Shown here: positions 44,393 to 51,507 of the stretch, piece by piece
Layout of the letters: the number at the start of each line of letters is the position of its first letter
Position numbering within the stretch: position 1 is the first letter of the stretch
Notes under the pieces: generated by a model
The model's database searches: none
Told to the model about the DNA's origin: nothing
Seen by the model: only the letters and a program-made list of their open reading frames with translations
Translations under genes and position numbers: made by a program
From: Alloalcanivorax marinus
GTDB taxonomy: Bacteria; Pseudomonadota; Gammaproteobacteria; Pseudomonadales; Alcanivoracaceae
NCBI RefSeq assembly: GCF_016906305.1
Contig: NZ_JADDOL010000003.1
Coordinates: forward strand, 234,882-298,881
Reading direction: 5' to 3'
DNA length: 64,000 nucleotides

Positions 44393-45058
44393 TCAGGGTT
44401 CCAATTCGAAAATCCGCACCCGGTTGTAGTCCTCGGATTCGCCCAGGTCCGGCCAGGTGGTGGCCCGCCAATGGCCGAGCAAGGTAAAGCCGGGCGGATC
44501 CAGGTCGGCGATGCGCGAATCCGCCAGCCACACCGGCACTCCGGCGGCGCGGAACCGTTCCAGCAGCGGCAGATTGTCCCGGTCGTAAAGAATGTCCGCG
44601 GCGGTGAGCCGGTCGGCCACCGCCAGGCAGGCGTCCAGGTCGTCGCTCAGGTCCACGCGAACGTCGTTGAGCGCGGCGTTGGCCTCGGTGGCGGCCAGGG
44701 CGTCCGGGTCCAGGTCGCAGGCGATCACCCGGGCGGCGCCGGCGCGGGCGGCGGCGATCGCCACCACGCCGGAGCCCGGCCCCACGTCCACCACGCAGCG
44801 GCCCCGCACCCGTTCCGGGTGCGCCAGAAGGTGCCGCGCCAGCACCTGGCCGGAGGCCCAGCACAGGGCCCAGTAGGGCGGCGCCTCCATCAGGGCGTTG
44901 GCCACCGCCTGGTCGAGCCGTTCGTCCACCAGCCGGTCCAGCAGCCACAGGGACAGCGACGGCACCAGCGGCAGCGGCGTGGCCAGCAGGCGGATGTCCG
45001 GCAGCAGCCGGTTGAGCCGCGCCTGCAGGGCGGCGGGGGGATTACGGCTCGCGGTCAC
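44393..45058 (-). CDS. Class I SAM-dependent methyltransferase (PrmA/METTL-like)
   Basis: Protein of 221 residues with a Rossmann methyltransferase fold. Motif I is VDVGPGSGVVAIAAARAGA, motif II IACDLDPDALAATEANA and motif IV ADILYDRDNLPLLER. The DILYDRD segment resembles ETFbeta/METTL20-like lysine methyltransferases (DVLYD) more than PrmA proper. The protein target is unknown. It overlaps the end of the trmH gene by 17 bp and lies 54 bp from the protease gene. Confidence 0.85.
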   Translation of the reverse strand: MTASRNPPAALQARLNRLLPDIRLLATPLPLVPSLSLWLLDRLVDERLDQAVANALMEAPPYWALCWASGQVLARHLLAHPERVRGRCVVDVGPGSGVVAIAAARAGAARVIACDLDPDALAATEANAALNDVRVDLSDDLDACLAVADRLTAADILYDRDNLPLLERFRAAGVPVWLADSRIADLDPPGFTLLGHWRATTWPDLGESEDYNRVRIFELEP

Positions 45059-45743
45059 GGAGGATCGCCTCGCTGAGCTGAAAGTTGAAGCACGCGGGGT
45101 CGGCCAGTTCGCCGTCCTCCCGCAGCGCCGGGTAGGGCACGCCGAAGCGCTGGCAGTGCTCCGCCAGTTTCGGGTGCGCCCATTTGAACAAGGTGTCGCG
45201 GTGCTGGGCCTCGCTCAGCCGCGAGCGGTCGTAGAGCCCGGCGGCGCGCCGTTGCTCGCAGGCCTCGGCGAGAATGATGGCCGCCGCCACGCTGACGTTG
45301 AACGACGACACCATGCCCATCATCGGAATGAACACATGGCGGTCCGCCGCCGCCGCGCTGGTGGCGTCGACGCCGGTGCGCTCGGTGCCCAGCAGCAGGG
45401 CGGTGGGTTGGGTGTAGTCCACCTCCCGGTAGGGCACCGCCCGGTCCGACCAGTGTGCCGCCAGCACCTGCAGGCCGCGCTCGCGGGCCGCGCGGATGGC
45501 CTCCTCGCTGTCGTGGTGCTCGCGCACATTGACCCAGCGTTGCGAGCCCAGGGCGGTGCGCACCGTGTCCCGGGCCCGATTGTCGGGCAGCGCGGCGTGC
45601 AGCTCCAGCACCCCCACCGCGTCGCAGGTGCGCACCACGGCGGCGATGTTGTGGGGCTTGTGCACGCCATCCATGATCACGCTCAGGTCCGGCTGGCGGC
45701 GGGCCAGGGTGGCCCGCAGGCGCCGCAGACGTTCCGGGGTCAT
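45042..45743 (-). CDS. trmH: tRNA (guanosine-18-2'-O)-methyltransferase
   Basis: SPOUT (SpoU) methyltransferase of 233 residues that makes Gm18 in the D-loop of tRNAs. SpoU motif 1 is GVHKPHNIAAVVRTCDAVGV; motif 2 is ALLLGTERTGVD; motif 3 is IPMMGMVSSFNVSVAAAI, the deep trefoil knot. The C-terminal part (~190-233) is the TrmH tail. ATG 45743 with the terminal part overlapping the downstream methyltransferase. Divergent from the CoA transferase gene across 100 bp. Confidence 0.95.
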   Translation of the reverse strand: MTPERLRRLRATLARRQPDLSVIMDGVHKPHNIAAVVRTCDAVGVLELHAALPDNRARDTVRTALGSQRWVNVREHHDSEEAIRAARERGLQVLAAHWSDRAVPYREVDYTQPTALLLGTERTGVDATSAAAADRHVFIPMMGMVSSFNVSVAAAIILAEACEQRRAAGLYDRSRLSEAQHRDTLFKWAHPKLAEHCQRFGVPYPALREDGELADPACFNFQLSEAILRDREP

Positions 45744-45843
45744 GCTGTCTCCTGTCCGAGGGGAAGCGCGATTGTACCGTGTTCGTGGACGACGGCGGGA
45801 ACAGCCCGGACAATAGCGGCCCTGGCGAAGCAAAGGAACGGAC

Positions 45844-47046
45844 ATGAGCGAACGCGCGCTGCCCCTGGCCGGGGTCAAGGTGGTGGAACTGGGACAACTG
45901 ATCGCCGGGCCCTTCGCGGGCACGTTGCTGGCTTATTTCGGCGCCGAGGTGATCAAGGTGGAGCCCCCCGGCGGCGACCCGATCCGAGGCTGGCGCAAGC
46001 TGGACGACAGCGGCACCTCGTTCTGGTGGCGCAGCATCGGCCGCAACAAACGCTCGGTGACCCTGGACCTGAAGAGTGACGCCGGCCGCGACCTGGCCGC
46101 CCGGCTGATCGACGGCGCCGACGTGCTGATCGAGAATTTCCGCCCCGGCACCCTGGAGAACTGGGGCCTGGGCCCGGACCGTTTCACCGACAGCAACCCG
46201 GGGCTGATCTACACACGCATTTCCGGCTACGGCCAGGACGGCCCCTACGCGGACAAGCCCGGCTACGCCTCGGTGTGCGAAGGCATCGGCGGCCTGCGTT
46301 ACGTCAACGGCTTTCCCGGGGAGCGGCCGGTGCGGCCCAATCTGTCCCTGGGCGATACCGTGGCCGGCCTGCACGCCGCCCTGGGCATTCTGCTGGCGCT
46401 GTTCGAGCGGCGCGGCAGCGGCCAGGGGCAGGTGGTGGACGTGGCGCTCTACGAAACCGTGTTCAATCTGCTGGAGGCGGTGATCCCCGAGTTCGACGGC
46501 GCCGGGCTGATCCGCGAGCCGGCCGGGTCCACGGTCACCGGCATCGTGCCCACCAACACCTACCGCTGCGCCGACGGCAAGTACGTGATCATCGGCGGCA
46601 ACGGCGATTCCATCTTCAAGCGGCTGATGACCACCGCCGGCCGCGCCGACCTGGCCGGGGACCCGCGCCTGGCGCACAACGCCGGCCGGGTGGAGCACGA
46701 AGCGGAAGTGGACGGCGCCATCGAGGCCTGGTGCGCCACCCTGGACAGCGCCGAGGTGCTGCGCCTTCTGGAAGACGCGCGGGTGCCCTGCGGGCCGATC
46801 TACAGCGCCGCGGACATGATGGCCGACCCGCATTTTCAGGCCCGGGGTCTGTTCCAGCAGGTGGAGATCAACGGCCGGCCGCTGAAGATTCCCGCCATCG
46901 CCCCGCGCCTGGCCGGCACCCCTGGTGGCACCCGCTGGCCCGGCGGCGACGCCGGCGGCCACACCGAGGCGGTGCTGCGCGAGGAACTGGGCCTGAGCGA
47001 GCAGGAATTCCGGCGCCTCAAGGACGACGGCGTGTTCGGCCCCTAG
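45844..47046 (+). CDS. CaiB/BaiF-family (class III) CoA transferase
   Basis: Family III CoA transferase of 400 residues. Typical starts are GVKVVELGQLIAGPFAGTLLAYFGAEVIKVEPPGGDPIRGW, seen here in that order, with the catalytic-Asp region near residue 175 (NLSLGDTVAGLHAALGIL). It transfers CoA between a carboxylic acid and an acyl-CoA donor. The substrate is not determinable; succinyl-CoA or a dicarboxylate is common in this family. AAAGGAACGG precedes ATG 45844. It stands alone between divergent trmH and the convergent beta-helix gene. Confidence 0.94.
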   Translation: MSERALPLAGVKVVELGQLIAGPFAGTLLAYFGAEVIKVEPPGGDPIRGWRKLDDSGTSFWWRSIGRNKRSVTLDLKSDAGRDLAARLIDGADVLIENFRPGTLENWGLGPDRFTDSNPGLIYTRISGYGQDGPYADKPGYASVCEGIGGLRYVNGFPGERPVRPNLSLGDTVAGLHAALGILLALFERRGSGQGQVVDVALYETVFNLLEAVIPEFDGAGLIREPAGSTVTGIVPTNTYRCADGKYVIIGGNGDSIFKRLMTTAGRADLAGDPRLAHNAGRVEHEAEVDGAIEAWCATLDSAEVLRLLEDARVPCGPIYSAADMMADPHFQARGLFQQVEINGRPLKIPAIAPRLAGTPGGTRWPGGDAGGHTEAVLREELGLSEQEFRRLKDDGVFGP

Positions 47047-47084
47047 CCGCCCGCGCGCTGCGGCGGGAGCGGCGGGGGCACTCC

Positions 47085-48689
47085 TTAATTCAGCGGAAAG
47101 TCGGTCCAGCCGTCCACCCAGGTGCGCGCCGCGCCGGGCCGCACCGCCCCCAGATAGAGCGCGCCCTCGTCCCAGAACTCGCCCTGGGGCGGCGCCACCG
47201 CCCCATCCTTGAGCGGTGAGTTGCGCGCCGGCGTGTAATCGGGCCGGACCAGATCGGTGGCGTTGCGCGTGTACATCGGGTCCTCGCCGAAACGCAGGCC
47301 GGGCAGGTCGCGGAAGAAGCCTTCCTCATCCAGACCGCCATCATCGTCGCCGTCCCCGGTTTCGCGCTCGAACCAGCTCATGCCGCGGGCGCCGACGCCG
47401 TGCACCACCACCCCCTGGAAGGTGAGGCGGCCGGCATTCAGGTTGGCCACGGTGCTGGCGTCCTGAATATCCAGGGTTTCGCCGGAAAACCCACTGATCA
47501 CCATATTGTGGAAGTGACCGCCGGTGCCCTCGCGCAGGGTCATGGCCCGGTGATGCTGGCTGTGGCTGCGCGGGCTGATCAGGCTGACGTTGTACATCAC
47601 CGGTTCGGACCGGGGTTCGGCGTCGTGGCGGTCGCCGTTGTTGTCCGCCTCGAAGCCGTTGTCGCCGACGCTGCTGTACTGTTGGGCAATCAGAAACTGC
47701 ACCCGGCCGCGCCAGCCCCAGTCCCAGTCCAGGGAATCGTCGCCGGCGCCGGTGATCAGCACATGGCGCAGGTCGGCGGTGCCGCCGAACAGTTCGATGC
47801 CATCGTCCAGGGCCCGGTGCACCTGCACGTGACGCACGATGGTGCCGCTGCCGCAGCCGCCCAGGGTCAGGCCGTTCAGTTCGTTGTTGGCGTAGACCTC
47901 GAAGCCGGCGAACTCGATGCGTGCATATTCCAGCACGCCACAGCTGCCGCCGGCGTCGCGGCCGCCGAAGGCGCCCCGGGGGTCGTTGTCCGGCACCCCT
48001 TCGATGTGCGCGTCGGGCTGGTTGACCGGCGCCGCGCCGAGCAGCACCAGGCCGCCCCAGTCGCCGGGCTGGCGGGTCCCTTCGGGCTGATTGCTGGTGA
48101 ACAGAATGGGCGCGTCCGCCCGGCCGGCGGCGTGCAGCCGGGCGCCACGGGTCACCACCAGGGCGGCGCCGGGCCGGCCTTCCACCCGGGTCCCCGGCTC
48201 CAAAGTCAGGGTGCCGCCCTCCACGTAGACGATGCCGTCCAGGATCCAGGTGCGGTCCGCGCCCCAGGTGGTATCGCCGTCAAGGACGCCGCTCACCACC
48301 TGCTCGCCGGCCACCATCACCACAAGCGGCCGGTACAGCAGGGCGCCGGCGGTCACCAGCAGCACCGCCAGGACGATCAGCCAGACCGGGCCGCCGGCCC
48401 GCCGGGTGGGCGCCGGCGCCGGCGGCGCACCGGCCACCCCGGCCGTCGGCTGGCGGCCCAGCAGCACGCCCTGGCGATTGGCGGTTTTCAGCGTGCGCGC
48501 CAGTTCCCGGATACGGGGATCGTCGCTGGTCAGCGCCTGCTCGATCACTTCGGCGCGGTACTCGGAATCGTTGAGCAGGGTATTGAAATGGATAAAGCGC
48601 AGACCGCCGCCGTCGCCACGGTCGTAGTTCTGCTTCAGTTGCCACAGCAATTCCACCAGCCGCGCCCGCGGCGATGACTCGGCGCTCAT
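47085..48689 (-). CDS. Membrane-anchored protein with C-terminal parallel beta-helix
   Basis: Protein of 534 residues of unknown function. The N-terminal ~85 residues look cytoplasmic and helical (SSPRARLVELLWQLKQNY ... EVIEQALTSDDPRIRELART). A Pro/Ala linker leads to one span (PVWLIVLAVLLVTAGALLY, ~100-120). The large periplasmic part has right-handed beta-helix-like repeats (ILDGIVYVEGGTLTLEPGTR; GTIVRHVQVHRALDDGIELF; RHVLITGAGDDSLDWDWGWR) with Gly/Asp turns. Such C-terminal halves occur in putative lipoproteins. No catalytic motif was recognised; inner-membrane type II orientation is inferred. Confidence 0.75.
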   Translation of the reverse strand: MSAESSPRARLVELLWQLKQNYDRGDGGGLRFIHFNTLLNDSEYRAEVIEQALTSDDPRIRELARTLKTANRQGVLLGRQPTAGVAGAPPAPAPTRRAGGPVWLIVLAVLLVTAGALLYRPLVVMVAGEQVVSGVLDGDTTWGADRTWILDGIVYVEGGTLTLEPGTRVEGRPGAALVVTRGARLHAAGRADAPILFTSNQPEGTRQPGDWGGLVLLGAAPVNQPDAHIEGVPDNDPRGAFGGRDAGGSCGVLEYARIEFAGFEVYANNELNGLTLGGCGSGTIVRHVQVHRALDDGIELFGGTADLRHVLITGAGDDSLDWDWGWRGRVQFLIAQQYSSVGDNGFEADNNGDRHDAEPRSEPVMYNVSLISPRSHSQHHRAMTLREGTGGHFHNMVISGFSGETLDIQDASTVANLNAGRLTFQGVVVHGVGARGMSWFERETGDGDDDGGLDEEGFFRDLPGLRFGEDPMYTRNATDLVRPDYTPARNSPLKDGAVAPPQGEFWDEGALYLGAVRPGAARTWVDGWTDFPLN

Positions 48690-48770
48690 GGTCCGCTCCC
48701 CCGGAACATTTTCGTGGTCACAGGGGAGTGTGGGGCGGGGGGATGACGGCTTTATGAAGGGCCGCGAGCC

Positions 48771-50363
48771 CTATTCGGCGAGAATGTTGTCGGCCGCTTT
48801 TTCCGCGATCATCACCGTGGGCGCGTTGGTGTTGCCGCCGATCAGGGTCGGCATGATGGAGGCGTCCACCACCCGCAGGCCCTCCAGGCCGTGCACCTTC
48901 AGGTCCGGGTCCACCACCGCCTGGTCGTCCACGCCCATCTTGCAGGTGCCCACCGGGTGATAGATGTTGTCGCACTTGCGGCGCAGAAAATCGCGGATCT
49001 GTTCATCGCTTTGCACCGCGCTGCCCGGGGCGATCTCCTCGCCACGCCAGGGCGCCAGCGCGTCCTGGGCCATGATTTGGCGCATCGCCTTGACGCCGCG
49101 CACCATGCCTTCCATGTCGTCCGGATGACTGAGAAAACGCGGGTCGATCAGCGCCGGCGAGCGCGGGTTGGCATCGGCCAGACCGATGGTGCCCCGGCTC
49201 TTCGGCCGCAGAATGCAGACGTGGCCGGAATATCCATGGCCGAAGCTGAACAGCCAGTTCAGCCCGTGGTTGTCCAGCTTGGCGGCGGTGAGATGCAGCT
49301 GCAGATCCGGACGCGGTTCCTCCGGCCGGGATTTGATGAAGCCGCCGGCCTCGGCCACGTTGGAGGTCAGCTGACCCTGGCGCTGGGTGAAGAACTGCCA
49401 CAGCGCCCGGGCGCCGGTGAACGGCAGTTCCCAGGAGCCCATGGTCAGGGTGTCGCGGCGGCGGTTGCGGTGAATCACCAGCACGTCCGGATGGTCCTGC
49501 AGGTTCTCGCCCACGCCGGGCAGATCATGGACCAGCGGAATGCCGTGGCCGGCCAGCTCCTCGCGGGGGCCGACGCCGGACAGCTTGAGCAGTTGCGGCG
49601 AATTGATGGCGCCGCCGGACAGAATCACCTGGCCCGCCTCGATCACCTGGCGGCGCCCGCGTCGCTCCACTTCCACGCCGGTGGCCCGCTTGCCGTCGAA
49701 CACCACCCGGTGGGCCAGGGTGTCGGTCATCACCGTCAGATTGTCGCGCTCCAGGGCCGGGTGCAGATAGCCCCGCGCCACGCCCCAGCGCTCGCCGTCC
49801 TTCTGGTTCACCTTGTAGAGCGCCACCCCTTCCTGGGTGGCGTTGTTGAAGTCGTCGGTGGCCGGGTGGCCGGCCTGCACGCCGGCCCGCACGAACCCCT
49901 CGCTGACCGGATGGCGGAAGCGCAGCTCGGCGATGTTCAGATTGCCCCGGTCCCCGTGGAACTCGTCGGCGCCGGGTTCGTAGCGCTCGGAGCGTTTGAA
50001 GAGCGGCAGCACGTCCCGGTAGCCCCAACCGGGGTTGCCGAGCTCTTCCCAGTGGTCGTAGTCCCAGGGATGGCCACGGGTGTAGCACATGGCGTTGACC
50101 GCCGATGAGCCGCCCAGGGTCTTGCCCCTCGGAATATAAATCTGGCGGTTGTTGAGCGCCTTCTGCGGCACCGTGTAGTAACGCCAGTTGCGGGCGTTGG
50201 AGCGCATCAGCCAGATGATGCCGGCGGGAATGCGGATGAACAGGCTGTTGTCATCCGGTCCGGCCTCGATCAGGCACACCTTGTTGTTCGGATTTTCCGA
50301 CAACCGGTTGGCAAGCACGCAACCGGCGGAGCCGGCGCCCACGATCACATAGTCAAACGGCAT
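48771..50363 (-). CDS. GMC-family alcohol/choline dehydrogenase (AlkJ/BetA type)
   Basis: FAD-dependent oxidoreductase of 530 residues. Dinucleotide-binding VGAGSAGCVLANRLSE and LIEAG near the N-terminus; GMC signature 1 is IPRGKTLGGSSAVNAM and signature 2 is GGAINSPQLLKLSGVGP. The catalytic His is in YHPVGTCKMG and the end is GNTNAPTVMIAEKAAD. The family includes choline dehydrogenase BetA and the alkanol dehydrogenase AlkJ; no bet genes are adjacent, so a primary alcohol from alkane oxidation is a fair guess. ATG 50363 is preceded by a three-copy 17-bp repeat. Confidence 0.93.
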   Translation of the reverse strand: MPFDYVIVGAGSAGCVLANRLSENPNNKVCLIEAGPDDNSLFIRIPAGIIWLMRSNARNWRYYTVPQKALNNRQIYIPRGKTLGGSSAVNAMCYTRGHPWDYDHWEELGNPGWGYRDVLPLFKRSERYEPGADEFHGDRGNLNIAELRFRHPVSEGFVRAGVQAGHPATDDFNNATQEGVALYKVNQKDGERWGVARGYLHPALERDNLTVMTDTLAHRVVFDGKRATGVEVERRGRRQVIEAGQVILSGGAINSPQLLKLSGVGPREELAGHGIPLVHDLPGVGENLQDHPDVLVIHRNRRRDTLTMGSWELPFTGARALWQFFTQRQGQLTSNVAEAGGFIKSRPEEPRPDLQLHLTAAKLDNHGLNWLFSFGHGYSGHVCILRPKSRGTIGLADANPRSPALIDPRFLSHPDDMEGMVRGVKAMRQIMAQDALAPWRGEEIAPGSAVQSDEQIRDFLRRKCDNIYHPVGTCKMGVDDQAVVDPDLKVHGLEGLRVVDASIMPTLIGGNTNAPTVMIAEKAADNILAE

Positions 50364-50382
50364 GGCGCCCTCTTTGTACCCA

Positions 50383-50433
50383 AGCTGTCATTGAACTAAA
50401 GCTGTCATCAAACTAACGCTATCATCAAACAAT
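50383..50433. repeat. 3 x 17-bp tandem repeat upstream of the GMC dehydrogenase
   Basis: AGCTGTCATTGAACTAA (50383-50399), AGCTGTCATCAAACTAA (50400-50416) and CGCTATCATCAAACAAT (50417-50433). The first unit is 20 bp upstream of the ATG at 50363. The tract is A/T-rich and probably an operator array or promoter for the dehydrogenase gene. Confidence 0.8.
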
Positions 50434-50800
50434 GGCACTATAGACCTTGCCCGTGAAGGTCGTGAATGGCCCGGCGTCGGTGCGCCCCGGCCAATGCGCC
50501 CGGAGCGGGGCGCCCATCGGGGTAACGGTGTCGTGGTTGCGGACCCGCGTCCGGGCTGTTTATGATTTGTGCAATTCTGTTTCTGGTTAGCCGGTCGCGG
50601 TCGGTTAACCAGAGACCAGGGCAGACGCGCTCCGCGAGGGCGCGCCGTCGAGAAGCGCGGATGTGCCGACAACTTTCCCGCCTTCCAAGACACCGTCACC
50701 GAATCGTCAGTTTTCGGGGTCCGGCCCGCCGCCGACGGCGGGCCGGACTCCCAGGAGCCCGCACGGCGGGCGGACTATCGTCGTAGGACGAGGTGGGCGG
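50434..50800. other. Non-coding stretch between the GMC and HNH genes
   Basis: No convincing gene. It contains a near-perfect inverted repeat TCTGGTTAGCCG / CGGTTAACCAGA (50582-50613, one mismatch, 8-base spacer). GC-rich DNA up to 50800 reads open in several frames without family-like sequence. An in-frame extension of the HNH gene upstream to 50663 is possible but looks non-conserved. Confidence 0.45.
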
Positions 50801-51379
50801 ATGAGTGAAGGTATTTTAAGGTCGGATCGGATTCTGCGGCTGGATAAGGCGGGCACGCCGGTGGAGTGGCTGGACTGGCAGGCGGCGGCGGTGCTGTACG
50901 CCCGCGGCCTGGTGACCTGGACCCTGGGCGACGTCATCTATCAGCTGCGCGGCGGCACCTGCCGCCACACCGGCGATCGCTCACGCCTGGCCCTGCACTC
51001 CATCATCGCCTGCGACGGCCTGGCCAGCCCGCGCCGCCGCACCCGGCCGCCGCTCACCAACCGCGCCCTGTTCCGCCGCGATCAGCACCTGTGCCTGTAC
51101 TGCGGCAAGACCTTCCCCGAAGCCCAGCTCACCCGCGACCATATCCGCCCCACCTCCCGGGGCGGCGGCGATCATTGGCTGAACGTGGTGGCCGCCTGCC
51201 GGCGCTGCAATCAGCACAAGGGCGACCGCCTGCCCGAGGAAATTCATATGGAATTATTGGCGCTGCCCTATGTGCCGAACATGGCGGAGTACCTGGCGCT
51301 GATCAACAGCCACCGCATTCGCGGTGATCAGATGGATTTTCTGCGCGGGCAGTTTGGCAAGGACAGCCGTCTTCTGTGA
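50801..51379 (+). CDS. HNH endonuclease family protein
   Basis: Protein of 192 residues. The N-terminal half (RLDKAGTPVEWLDWQAAAVL) resembles the conserved part of cyanobacterial/proteobacterial HNH proteins. The C-terminal HNH module has CLYCGKTFPEAQLTRDHIRP, then NVVAACRRCNQHKGDRLPEE: two CxxC zinc pairs, DH catalytic motif and the N/H of the beta-beta-alpha fold. Probably a nicking or cleaving nuclease of unknown target; McrA-like but shorter. The start at ATG 50801 gives the shortest conserved version. It is the last gene before the pel operon with no known link. Confidence 0.85.
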   Translation: MSEGILRSDRILRLDKAGTPVEWLDWQAAAVLYARGLVTWTLGDVIYQLRGGTCRHTGDRSRLALHSIIACDGLASPRRRTRPPLTNRALFRRDQHLCLYCGKTFPEAQLTRDHIRPTSRGGGDHWLNVVAACRRCNQHKGDRLPEEIHMELLALPYVPNMAEYLALINSHRIRGDQMDFLRGQFGKDSRLL

Positions 51380-51507
51380 GCTTTTCGTGAATTGTAAAAA
51401 CGCGCGTTCGTAGCGTCCGATTTTGCCAAGTTCGATGTAAACAACGGCTTTTCTTATGCTGTATTGTTACCCTGAACGCCTGGATAACAATAAGGACGCT
51501 CGCCGTT
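51380..51507. promoter_or_regulatory. Leader/promoter region of the pel operon
   Basis: The 128-bp gap before pelA is A/T-richer than its surroundings. TTCGAT (51431-51436), an 18-bp spacer and TATGCT (51455-51460) form a weak sigma-70-like pair. AAGGAC (51492-51497) is both the likely ribosome site and a match to the RsmA/CsrA-type ARGGAYG pattern, which would fit post-transcriptional control known for pel in Pseudomonas. No FleQ-box match was recognised. Confidence 0.35.
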
